From Streptomyces caeruleatus (lineage in GTDB: Bacteria > Actinomycetota > Actinomycetes > Streptomycetales > Streptomycetaceae): a stretch of DNA of 40,144 nt. A model generated the notes under the pieces. The model searched no databases and was not told the DNA's origin. It worked only from the letters and a program-made list of their open reading frames with translations. This document shows, piece after piece, positions 7,672 to 16,484 of this stretch. Positions within the stretch are counted from its first letter, which is position 1. Each line of letters begins with the position of its first letter. A program made the translations under genes and the position numbers. The stretch is taken from positions 1-40,144 of the forward strand of contig NZ_KQ948951.1 in NCBI RefSeq assembly GCF_001514235.1. Reading direction: 5' to 3'.

Positions 7672-10515
7672 TCAGAGCGCGAACCCGTGCCGGCGGGCCA
7701 GCTCGCGGATGTCGCGCAGGCGGGACCGCGTGACCTGGGCGCCGTACTGTTCGGGGCCGGCGTCGGCCAGCGCCAGCACGACCGCCTCGGCCATGCCCGC
7801 GAACAGCTCTCCGTCGCCGAGGCCGCCTCGTGCGCCGGCGGGCAGGCTCGCCCCGCCGGGTGCCGTCAGGATTCCGCTGCGGACGTAGTGGATGCCGGCA
7901 CGGAGCAGGGCGGCGCCGTCCACGGTGCTCGCCGGTACGGCCACGTCGCAGACGACCGCGCCCGCACGGAGGTACTCGCCGGTCAGCGCCGGTGTCGGGC
8001 TCGTCACCGCCGACAGCACCAGGTGCCCTTCCGCGAGCGCGGAGAGGTCGTCGGTGACGACGACGAAGGGATCGGTTCCGTACCGGTCCTCGACGTATCG
8101 GGCGATGAGTTCACCGCTGGGTTCGTCGCCGGGGCGCTGTTCCCGCAGCCAGCCGTCGATCAGTGGTTCTTTCCGCAGCAGCGCGGGGATGCCCGACAGT
8201 TCCCCGCCGTCGGCGACGCACGACCAGGCTTCCTGGTAGACCCGGTGGGCCGCGGCGCGCAGCCGGGCCTCGCTGCCGTCGCGGCCGCTGCCCACGAGGA
8301 CGATCTTCGAGACGTGCTCCGCCGCGAGTGCCGCGCAGGTGGAGCCGGTGCGCCCGGCCCCGCCGAGCACGGCCAGGGTGAGCCCGTCGAGTCCGCCGTG
8401 ATGTTGCTCGGCGGCGGTCGTCAGGTCCCGCAGCACAGTCGCCGCGGTGAGCGCCAGGCCGGAGCCGGCCGTCATCCCGGGGACGCGGACGGCGCTGCGG
8501 TCGGTGACCGCCCCTGCGTGGAGGCCGATCGCGGCGATGTCGCAGCCGAGGCCCTTGATGATGCGCAGGTACGCCTCGATGTCCTGCCGGATCTCGTCGT
8601 GCTGTCCCAGCCGGATCCGCTCGGCCATCCGCTGTGCCGTGACGGTCAGCGGGAACACGGTGAGTTCCACCGACGTGCCGAGCGGGGAGTCGATCCGGGT
8701 CGGCGGCAGGGGTGGCATCGCCTTGAGCGGTTCGATCCTGCGGCCGTACAGCTCCAGCCGGTCGTCGTCCAACTCGCCGAGCGAGGGGTCGAGTTCACGC
8801 AGTGTGCCAGGCGTCAGCAGGTAGCTGATGACGGCGACCTTGCGTGCCGGGCGCTGGTCGTCCGGCGGGGCGGCCTGGTCTGCGGGGGCCGCGGAGAAGT
8901 CCCTGACGGCGACGGCGGGCCTCGTCTCCGGCGAGATCACCGGGTGGACGAGGTGCAGCGCGTCCTGGTTGCGCAGTACCACGCAGAGTTCGGTGAGCGC
9001 TTCCTTCAGCCGGGCGATGTCGTCGTCACCGAGATAGATCGAGGGTTCGATGCGGAGCACGTTGGGTGCGCTGCCGGTCGGCAGCATGCGGATTCCGTGC
9101 ACCCGCAGCAGGTAGCCCGCGACGACCTGGCCGAAGGTGCCGGACAGCGCGTGCTGCCTGATGATCGCGGACGTCGCGGTGTACGGGCCGGTGAACTCAA
9201 GGCCGATCAGCAGCCCGCGACCGCGGACGTCGGCGATGACGTCCGGATACTCACCGGCGAGAGCGCGCAACATCTCCAGCAGGCGTTCCCCCCGCTCGGC
9301 GGCGCGCTCGTAGGCTTTCCCGCCGTCCGCCTCCAGGAGGCGCAGCGTCCTGAGGGCGATGGCGGTGGAGAAGCCGTCCCGGCCGAACGTCGAGCTGTGG
9401 ACGAACTCGAACTCCTTGCGGTACAGCGACTCGCGGACGAGGGTCGCGGACACCTTCGCGAGCCCTCCGCCCAGTGACTTCGACAGGGTGAAGTAGTCGC
9501 CACAAAAGCCGTTGAGCGAGCCGGCGAAGAACGCTCCGCAGCGGCCCATGCCGCTCTGGATCTCGTCGACGATGATCGGGCAGCCGATGTCGTCGCAGAT
9601 CGCCCGGACGGCGGCGGCGAACTCCTCGGTGAGGACGTGAATACCGCCCTCGCTCTGGACGGGTTCCACGATCAGGGCGGCGAAGACGGGGAAGTCCCGC
9701 TCGACGATGTCGATCCGGCCGTCGCCGACTACGACGTCGTACACCGTGGCCCGTTCCTCGTCGGCGATCGCGCGGAGTACCCCCGGCTGGTCCGGCGGTA
9801 CGAACCGGGTGGCGAGGCCGAGGGCCGCGAACGGCGCGCGGTAGGAGGGGCCGTGCGTCAGCTGGACGCTGCCGACGAGCTTGCCGTGGAAACTCCGCTC
9901 CAGGGCGAAGAAGACCGGGGGCTTGCCGAGCTTCTCCCGGTTGCCCGCGAGCAGTTCGGCGAGCGCGCTCTCGAACTCCTCGACGGTGGCGGGCGCCGGC
10001 CGGCCCGAGGGCAGCGGTGACAGTCCGTCGGACAGTTGGACCGCTCCGCTGCGGACGGCGGCGATCGCGTTTCCGGCGTTCCACTCGATTTCCTCGATCA
10101 GCCGCATCGCCTTGTGCAGCCGGTCGAACTCGGCGTGTTTGACCGCTCCTTCGACCGCCTCCGCGCCGGAGTTGGCGAGAGATATGAGGTAGTCCTCCGT
10201 GCCGGGGAACTCGCGGTGGATGATCTCGTTGAGCAGGCGCCCGACCTCGTCGGCGCCTTCGTGCACGGACACCTGGGTGTGGACGGGTGAATCGGCGTCC
10301 AGGAACTTCTTCGCCTCGGCCACGAGTTCCGGATGATTGTGTCCGAGGATCAGCGATCCGACCCCGCTCAGGAGGTCCAGCACAGCGACCTCTGTACCGT
10401 CGCTCGCTCGGTGGAACAGGGTGTCGCCTTTCGCCCGGACGTATTCGACATCGGTCCCGAAAGCGCCGAGCAGTTCGGTCAGGCACGAGTCGGAGAAACG
10501 GGTCGGACCTGCCAC
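7672..10515 (-). CDS. Class-III aminotransferase fused to acyl-ACP-reductase-like domain
   Basis: 947 residues from GTG 10515, with GAGGAG six bases upstream. Residues 1-530 are a class-III (omega) aminotransferase: the PLP-pyridine Asp317 is in IIVDEIQSG and the Schiff-base Lys346 in TLSKSLGGG. Residues about 558-947 resemble cyanobacterial long-chain acyl-ACP reductase (AAR): TAGSGLALTAA near 682, a Rossmann site LAVLGGAGRTGS near 714-725, then LFAGMAEA and a C-terminal ELARRHGF. In AAR the FACFAE motif carries the acyl-accepting Cys (C294 as I recall); here that position is Gly907. The half also has about 100 extra residues after the Rossmann motif. Inferred role: transamination of the aldehyde released by the TR domain of the divergently transcribed PKS, the second half perhaps reducing an imine or serving as scaffold. 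PigE and TamH join a reductase and an aminotransferase for amine formation, though PigE has the opposite domain order. Confidence 0.88.
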   Translation of the reverse strand: MAGPTRFSDSCLTELLGAFGTDVEYVRAKGDTLFHRASDGTEVAVLDLLSGVGSLILGHNHPELVAEAKKFLDADSPVHTQVSVHEGADEVGRLLNEIIHREFPGTEDYLISLANSGAEAVEGAVKHAEFDRLHKAMRLIEEIEWNAGNAIAAVRSGAVQLSDGLSPLPSGRPAPATVEEFESALAELLAGNREKLGKPPVFFALERSFHGKLVGSVQLTHGPSYRAPFAALGLATRFVPPDQPGVLRAIADEERATVYDVVVGDGRIDIVERDFPVFAALIVEPVQSEGGIHVLTEEFAAAVRAICDDIGCPIIVDEIQSGMGRCGAFFAGSLNGFCGDYFTLSKSLGGGLAKVSATLVRESLYRKEFEFVHSSTFGRDGFSTAIALRTLRLLEADGGKAYERAAERGERLLEMLRALAGEYPDVIADVRGRGLLIGLEFTGPYTATSAIIRQHALSGTFGQVVAGYLLRVHGIRMLPTGSAPNVLRIEPSIYLGDDDIARLKEALTELCVVLRNQDALHLVHPVISPETRPAVAVRDFSAAPADQAAPPDDQRPARKVAVISYLLTPGTLRELDPSLGELDDDRLELYGRRIEPLKAMPPLPPTRIDSPLGTSVELTVFPLTVTAQRMAERIRLGQHDEIRQDIEAYLRIIKGLGCDIAAIGLHAGAVTDRSAVRVPGMTAGSGLALTAATVLRDLTTAAEQHHGGLDGLTLAVLGGAGRTGSTCAALAAEHVSKIVLVGSGRDGSEARLRAAAHRVYQEAWSCVADGGELSGIPALLRKEPLIDGWLREQRPGDEPSGELIARYVEDRYGTDPFVVVTDDLSALAEGHLVLSAVTSPTPALTGEYLRAGAVVCDVAVPASTVDGAALLRAGIHYVRSGILTAPGGASLPAGARGGLGDGELFAGMAEAVVLALADAGPEQYGAQVTRSRLRDIRELARRHGFAL

Positions 10516-10755
10516 GGTGGCTCCTCACGTGAATCAGGTGGTGGCTGCCGCAGACCGGTCCCCGGTCCTCGGTGCCTTGGCATCGTCGGGGGCCTGGTGA
10601 CGCACCGGCAATAGCCGGTTCGGGAAGCACGACCTGTAACGCGCGCCCGTGTTACGGGTCGGATTTCCCAAAGCCCTGATTGCTCCGGGGCGGGGAAGCT
10701 CCGACGATCAGCGTGGGTCAGTCTCGCCGGGACACGGGAAAAGGATCGGCCACCG
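10516..10755. promoter_or_regulatory. Divergent promoter region, aminotransferase operon / terminal PKS
   Basis: A 240-bp gap between two divergent start codons, so it must hold both promoters. It contains the dyad described at 10631-10660 and nothing that looks coding. The aminotransferase side has a strong ribosome site (GAGGAG). The PKS side has only AAAAGGA about 12 nt before the ATG. Confidence 0.75.
10631..10660. promoter_or_regulatory. Dyad operator candidate (GACCTGTAAC-N10-GTTACGGGTC)
   Basis: Two 10-base arms with one mismatch, centres 20 bp apart (two helical turns), in the middle of the divergent promoter gap. The core cctgtaacgcg (10633-10643) recurs exactly at 21904-21914 in front of a LAL regulator gene. 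This is the geometry expected for a dimeric regulator such as a LuxR-family protein. Which of the cluster regulators binds it is not known. Confidence 0.55.
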
Positions 10756-13700
10756 ATGGAAAAACGCGAAAAGCTCCTCGACTATCTCAAGTGGGTCACC
10801 GCCGACCTGCACCGGGCCGAAGCGCGGATAGCGGAGCTGGAGGCGCTCCCGCGTGAGCCGATCGCGATCATCGGGATGAGCTGCCGGTACCCCGGTGGTG
10901 TGTCGTCACCCGAGGAGCTGTGGCACCTCGTGTCGAACGGCGTCGACGCCATCGGTGACATGCCGTCGGACCGGGGCTGGGACGTCCTGAGCGGCTACGA
11001 CCCCGACCCCGACAAGGCAGGCACGTTCTACAACCGCGGCGGTGGCTTCCTCTCCGACGTCAAGGGGTTCGACGCCGCGTTCTTCGGGTCGTCCCCCCGT
11101 GAGGCGCTGGCGATGGATCCCCAGCAGCGTCTGCTGCTCGAAACCGGCTGGGAGGCGATCGAGCGCGCCGGAATCGATCCGCGTTCCCTGCGGGGCAGCG
11201 CCACCGGCGTGTTCGCGGGCGTCCTCTACAACGGCTACGGGATAGGCGACGAGTCCGAGGCGGGCACCGAGGGCTATCTCATGACCGGTACGTCGTCGAG
11301 CGTGGCGTCCGGCCGTATCTCGTACACGCTCGGACTCCAGGGGCCCGCGATCACGCTGGACACCGCGTGCTCGTCGTCGTTGGTCGCGATGCATCTGGCC
11401 GCTCACTCGCTGCTGCGCGGCGAGTCGTCCCTGGCGCTGGCCGGTGGTGCGACGGTGATGGCCAACCCGGGTTTCTTCGTCGAGTTCAGCCGGCAGCGCG
11501 GCCTGTCCCCGGACGGGCGGTGCAAGGCGTTCTCCAGCTCGGCCGACGGCATGGGTTTCGCCGAGGGTGTGGGGATGGTGCTGCTGGAGCGGCTGTCGGA
11601 CGCCGAGCGCAACGGGCATCCGGTGCTGGCGGTGCTCCGCGGTTCGGCAGTGAACCAGGACGGCGCGTCGAACGGACTGACCGCGCCGAACGGCATGGCA
11701 CAGCAGCAGGTGATCCGGCAGGCGCTGGCCAACGCCCGGCTGGCCCCCTCGGACGTCGGTCTCATCGAGGCGCACGGCACCGGAACGCCGCTGGGCGACC
11801 CGATCGAGGCGCGGGCGCTGCTGGCGACCTACGGCCAGGCGCACACCGCGCAGCGCCCCGTCCGGCTGGGGAGCCTGAAGTCGAACATCGGTCACGCCCA
11901 GACGGCGGCCGGGGTGGGCGGGGTGATCAAGGCGGTCATGGCGCTGCGGCACGGGCTCATGCCGCGCACCCTGTACGCCGAGGAACGCACCTCTGACGTC
12001 GACTGGTCGGCGGGCGCGGTCGAACTGCTCACCGAGCCGCTGCCCTGGCCGGAGGACGACCGTCCCCGCCGCGCCGCCGTGTCAGCCTTCGGCGTGAGCG
12101 GCACCAACGCGCACCTCATCCTCGAAGAGGCACCCGCCTCAAAACCGGCTACCGCCGACGCGGACGCGGACGCCACCGCCGACGCCGACGCCGATCGCAC
12201 GCTGCCGGTCATCCCGTGGATGTTGTCCGCGAGGACTCCCGAGGCCCTGCGCGCGCAGGCCGCCCGGCTGGTGTCCTTCGTGGAGTCCGCGGGCGAGGTC
12301 GAGGCGCGTGACGTCGCGTACTCGCTGGCGACGGGCCGCACCGCCTTCCCGCACCGGGCCGCGGTGCTCGGCAAGGACGTCGACGACCTCGTCGCGGGCG
12401 TGCGCGCCGTCGCCGAGGGCGCTCCCGGCGCCACGACGCCGCACGGAGTGGCCGGTGAGGGCCAGACGGCGTTCCTGTTCACCGGTCAGGGTGCGCAGCA
12501 GGCCGGGATGGGGCGTGAACTCGCCGAGACCTTCCCGGTGTTCGCGGATGCCTTCGAGGAGGTGTGCGAGGGTTTCGCCGGGTTGTTGCCGGGGTCGTTG
12601 AAGGATGTGGTGTTCGGGGGCGAGGGCCTGGACCGTACGGAGTGGACGCAGCCCGGGTTGTTCGCGTTCGAGGTGGCGCTGTTTCGGCTGCTCGCGTCCT
12701 GGGGTGTGACACCGGACTACGTGGCCGGACACTCGACCGGTGAGCTGACCGCGGCGCACGTCGCGGGAGTGCTCTCCCTGCCGGACGCGTGCCGTCTGGT
12801 CGCGGCGCGGGGACGGCTGATGCAGGCGCTTCCCGAGGGCGGTGCGATGCTCGCCGTCCAGGCCGCCGAGGACGAGGTGCTGCCGCTGCTGGCCGGACGC
12901 GAGTCGGAGGTGGGGATCGCGGCGGTGAACGGCCCCCGGTCCGTCGTGCTCTCCGGCAGCGAGGACGCCGTCTCCTCCCTGGGGCGCACGCTGTCCGAAC
13001 GCGGCCACAAGGTCAGCCGGCTGAAGGTGAGTCACGCCTTCCACTCGCCGCTGATGGAGCCGATGCTGGCCGAGTTCGGGGCCGTCACGGGCGGGCTCGC
13101 GTTCGGGACACCGGCCGTCCGCATGGCCGCGCCGGCGAGTGAGGTGTCCACGCCGGAGTACTGGGTCGAGCACGTACGGCGGCCGGTCAGGTTCGCCGAC
13201 CAGGTGCGCCGGCTGCGCGATCAGGGCGTCACCCGGTTCGTCGAGGTCGGGCCGGACGCCGTCCTGGCCGCCCTGGGCCGGGAGTGCGTCGACGCCGGGT
13301 TCGTCGCGCTGCAACGGCGCGGCCGGCCGCAGGTGCGGACGCTGCTCACCGGCCTCGCCCAGGCTCACGTCCTCGGCACCGGGATCGACTGGCGCGCGGC
13401 GTTCGCCGGTACCGGCTCGCGCTGGGTCGACCTGCCGACGTACCCCTTCCAGCGCAGTCCGTACTGGCTCGCCCCGCCGTCGCCTTCGGCGGCATCGGCG
13501 CAGGGCGACGGTTGCGAGGCGTGGGGCTATGAGGACCGCTGGCGTCCCTGGGAGGTGCCCTCCGTCTCGGCGCTAGACGGCGTCTCGCTGGTGGTCGTCC
13601 CCAAGGGGGTGCCGGCGCAGTGGGCGGAGGCGGTGGTGTCGGGTCTGGGCGCGGCGGTGCCGGTCGAGGTGGATCCGACCGGTGGGGAACAGGCCGTCGT

Positions 13701-16431
13701 GGACGCGGTGGCGGGTGCGCGGGGCCGTGAGGTGACCGCGGTCGTCTCGTTGCTGGGGCTCGCGGAGGGTGTCGTCGGGTCCGTGCCGGTGGGCCTGGCC
13801 GGCACGGTGTGGCTGGTGCGGGCCCTTGCCGGGGCGGGGGTGACGGCGCCTGTGTGGTGTGTGACCCGGGGCGCGGTCGCGGTCGGGCCGCGGGACGAGG
13901 TGCGCGCGCCGGAGCAGACCGCGTTGTGGGGGCTGGGCCGGGCCACGGCGCTGGAGTTGCCACGCCGGTGGGGCGGACTGGTCGACCTGCCCGAACAGGT
14001 CGACGAGGAGGTCGCCGGGCGGCTTCGGGCAGTGGTGGCCGGTGGCACGGGTGGTGAGGACCAGGTCGCGATACGTCCGGCCGGAGTGTTCACGCGGCGG
14101 CTCGTGCGTTCGGCTCCGGGCGCCGGGGAGGGCGGACGTGCGTGGGCGGTGCGCGGAACGGTGCTGATCACCGGCGGCACGGGGGCGCTCGGGGCGTACG
14201 TGGCGCGGTGGGCTGTGGCGCGGGGCGCCGAGCACGTCGTCCTGGTGTCGCGGCGCGGCACGGCCGCCGCCGGTGCGGCCGGCCTGCGGAGCGAGTTGGA
14301 GGAGGCGGGGGCGCGGGTGACGGTGGCCGCGTGCGACGCGGCGGACCGGGCGGGGCTGGCGGCCGTACTGGGGGCGATTCCCGGCGAGTTCCCGTTGACG
14401 GCGGTGGTGCACGCGGCGGGCGTGGGCGACGGGGACGCCCCGGTGGGTGAGATCACCGCCGAGGGGCTGGAGGGGCTGTGGCGGGCCAAGGCGGGCTCCG
14501 CGTGGCTCCTGCACGAGATGGTCGGCGAACTGGGCGTGGAGCTGGAAGCGTTCGTGATGTTCTCGTCCGGTGCGGCCAGTTGGGGCAGCGCGGGCTCCCC
14601 CGGTTACGCGGCCGCCAACGCGTTCCTGGACGGGCTCGCGGGTTACCGTCGCGGCCGGGGTCTGGCCGCCACCTCGATCGCCTGGGGCACCTGGAGCAGT
14701 GACGGCCTGGCCAGTGAGGAGCTGTTGGAACACCTCTCCCGCATCGGGCTGCGGCCGATGGACCCGGCGCCCGCGCTCGCCGCGCTGGAGCGGGCGTTGC
14801 TCGACGGTCACACGCTGCTGACGGTCACCGACACCGACTGGCGGCGGTTCGTCCCGGCCTTCACCGCACACCGTCCCAGCCCTCTGCTGGCCGACCTGTC
14901 GCAGGACCGGCACGCCCCCGCTTCCACCGCCGACGACGCGACCCCGCCCCTGCTCCGGCAGCTGGCCGGCCTGTCCCACGACGAACAGCACCAGCGGCTC
15001 CTGCGCCACACCCACTCCGAGCTGGCCGCGACCCTCGGCTACGACGACCTCACCGCCATCGATCCCGGCCATCCGTTCAAGGAGCTGGGCCTCGACTCCT
15101 TCACCGCCGTCGAACTCGGCAACCGGCTGAGCACGGCGACCGGTGTGCGCCTGCCGCCGAGCGCGCTGTTCGACCACGAGAACCTCACGGCGCTGGTCGA
15201 GCACCTGCACGCCGAGCTGGTGGGCGGCTCGCTCGCCGCCGCGGGCCCGTCAGGGGCGGTGGTGGACTTCGACGCGGAGATCCGGCTCGCCGCCGACGTG
15301 GTTCCCCCCGCCGAGGCTGCCCCGGCTCCCGAGGACGTCCGCGAGGTGTTCCTGACCGGCGCGACCGGGTTCGTCGGGGCGTTCCTGCTCAGGGAGATCA
15401 TGCGGTCGACCGAGGCGAAGGTCCACTGTCTCGTCCGCGCCGAGACCGAGGCGGCCGGGCTCGACCGGCTGCGCGCCTCCCTCACGGAGTACCGGCTGTG
15501 GGACGAGATCGACGCGCGGCGGTTCACGGTCGTCGTCGGCGACCTCTCCCGGCCGGGTCTCGGGCTGACGCCTGAGACGTCCGACGCGCTCGCTCGCACG
15601 GTCGACGTGATCTACCACGTCGGCGCCGACGTCAACTGGCTGCGGCCTTACTCGGCGCTGAAGGCGGCCAACGTCACCGGCACCGAGGAGGTGTTGAGGC
15701 TGGCCACTCGGTATCGCGCGGTGCCGGTGCACTACCTGTCGTCGACCGGTGTCTTCGCGCGCCGCGCGGAGCACGGTGGCGCGCTGGCGCCGACCGACCC
15801 GGCGGGGCCGGGCTCGCAGTTGCTGACCGGGTACACCCAGAGCAAGTACGTGGCGGAACGGATGATCGACATCGCCAGGAGCCGTGGCCTGCCGGTGACG
15901 GTCTACCGGGCCGACGCCGTCTGCGGCGACCAGCGCAACGGGGCGTGCCAGACCCGCGACTTCATCTGGCTGAGCCTCAGAGGCGGCCTGCAGGCGAAGG
16001 CGCTGCCGTCCGACGCCGACGCGGTGATCGGCATGATCCCGGTGGACTATGTCGCCGCGGCCATGGCGCAGCTCTCCCTGACCCCGTCGGCGGCCGGCCG
16101 GACGTTCCATCTGCAGAACCGCAAGCCGGTCAGTTTCCGGGAGATCGCGGACCGGCTCCGCGCGTCCGGCCATCCGCTCGACGACACGGCCTGGGACGAC
16201 TTCGTGGCGACCGTACGGGCCGATCGCGACAACGCGCTGTTCCCGGTCATCGACGTCTTCAGCGCGCTCATGAGGCTGGGCGAGGCGAGCCATGTCCCCG
16301 TCGACGTCGCCGGGACCGAACAGGCCCTCGCCGGATCCGGCATCACCTGCCCCGAGATCGGCCCCGAGCTGATCGACCTGTATGCGCGCTTCTTCGCCGA
16401 AACCGGTTATTTCCCGACCGGACGAGACTGA
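10756..16431 (+). CDS. Terminal PKS module KS-AT-KR-ACP with reductive release domain (TR)
   Basis: 1891 residues. Residues 1-31 form a charged coiled-coil docking helix, so the protein takes a chain from another PKS subunit. KS 33-460 has Cys205 in DTACSSSL and both His motifs. AT about 573-890 has Ser660 in GHSTGE and HAFH at 760-763, predicting malonyl-CoA. KR has the NADPH motif GGTGALG and catalytic Tyr1284. It has a Trp eight residues before that Tyr and lacks the LDD motif, which predicts an A-type (L) hydroxyl. No DH or ER is present. ACP has Ser1448 in LGLDSF. Residues about 1525-1891 are a thioester reductase with TGATGFVG and Y1693-x3-K1697, which releases the chain as an aldehyde (or, after a second reduction, an alcohol) instead of by hydrolysis. 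The KS-AT linker holds an unusual Ala-Asp repeat. A thioesterase gene follows after 53 bp. Confidence 0.96.
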   Translation: MEKREKLLDYLKWVTADLHRAEARIAELEALPREPIAIIGMSCRYPGGVSSPEELWHLVSNGVDAIGDMPSDRGWDVLSGYDPDPDKAGTFYNRGGGFLSDVKGFDAAFFGSSPREALAMDPQQRLLLETGWEAIERAGIDPRSLRGSATGVFAGVLYNGYGIGDESEAGTEGYLMTGTSSSVASGRISYTLGLQGPAITLDTACSSSLVAMHLAAHSLLRGESSLALAGGATVMANPGFFVEFSRQRGLSPDGRCKAFSSSADGMGFAEGVGMVLLERLSDAERNGHPVLAVLRGSAVNQDGASNGLTAPNGMAQQQVIRQALANARLAPSDVGLIEAHGTGTPLGDPIEARALLATYGQAHTAQRPVRLGSLKSNIGHAQTAAGVGGVIKAVMALRHGLMPRTLYAEERTSDVDWSAGAVELLTEPLPWPEDDRPRRAAVSAFGVSGTNAHLILEEAPASKPATADADADATADADADRTLPVIPWMLSARTPEALRAQAARLVSFVESAGEVEARDVAYSLATGRTAFPHRAAVLGKDVDDLVAGVRAVAEGAPGATTPHGVAGEGQTAFLFTGQGAQQAGMGRELAETFPVFADAFEEVCEGFAGLLPGSLKDVVFGGEGLDRTEWTQPGLFAFEVALFRLLASWGVTPDYVAGHSTGELTAAHVAGVLSLPDACRLVAARGRLMQALPEGGAMLAVQAAEDEVLPLLAGRESEVGIAAVNGPRSVVLSGSEDAVSSLGRTLSERGHKVSRLKVSHAFHSPLMEPMLAEFGAVTGGLAFGTPAVRMAAPASEVSTPEYWVEHVRRPVRFADQVRRLRDQGVTRFVEVGPDAVLAALGRECVDAGFVALQRRGRPQVRTLLTGLAQAHVLGTGIDWRAAFAGTGSRWVDLPTYPFQRSPYWLAPPSPSAASAQGDGCEAWGYEDRWRPWEVPSVSALDGVSLVVVPKGVPAQWAEAVVSGLGAAVPVEVDPTGGEQAVVDAVAGARGREVTAVVSLLGLAEGVVGSVPVGLAGTVWLVRALAGAGVTAPVWCVTRGAVAVGPRDEVRAPEQTALWGLGRATALELPRRWGGLVDLPEQVDEEVAGRLRAVVAGGTGGEDQVAIRPAGVFTRRLVRSAPGAGEGGRAWAVRGTVLITGGTGALGAYVARWAVARGAEHVVLVSRRGTAAAGAAGLRSELEEAGARVTVAACDAADRAGLAAVLGAIPGEFPLTAVVHAAGVGDGDAPVGEITAEGLEGLWRAKAGSAWLLHEMVGELGVELEAFVMFSSGAASWGSAGSPGYAAANAFLDGLAGYRRGRGLAATSIAWGTWSSDGLASEELLEHLSRIGLRPMDPAPALAALERALLDGHTLLTVTDTDWRRFVPAFTAHRPSPLLADLSQDRHAPASTADDATPPLLRQLAGLSHDEQHQRLLRHTHSELAATLGYDDLTAIDPGHPFKELGLDSFTAVELGNRLSTATGVRLPPSALFDHENLTALVEHLHAELVGGSLAAAGPSGAVVDFDAEIRLAADVVPPAEAAPAPEDVREVFLTGATGFVGAFLLREIMRSTEAKVHCLVRAETEAAGLDRLRASLTEYRLWDEIDARRFTVVVGDLSRPGLGLTPETSDALARTVDVIYHVGADVNWLRPYSALKAANVTGTEEVLRLATRYRAVPVHYLSSTGVFARRAEHGGALAPTDPAGPGSQLLTGYTQSKYVAERMIDIARSRGLPVTVYRADAVCGDQRNGACQTRDFIWLSLRGGLQAKALPSDADAVIGMIPVDYVAAAMAQLSLTPSAAGRTFHLQNRKPVSFREIADRLRASGHPLDDTAWDDFVATVRADRDNALFPVIDVFSALMRLGEASHVPVDVAGTEQALAGSGITCPEIGPELIDLYARFFAETGYFPTGRD

Positions 16432-16484
16432 TCGCCGGGTGGCGGTCTGCATGGTGTTTTCCCGACGACGGAAGGAACTGCGGG

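Noticed and set aside
7672..10515. Complete acyl-ACP reductase-aminotransferase that acts directly on an ACP-bound chain
   Set aside because: The position of the acyl-accepting Cys is Gly907; I kept the fusion but not the claim of acyl reduction.
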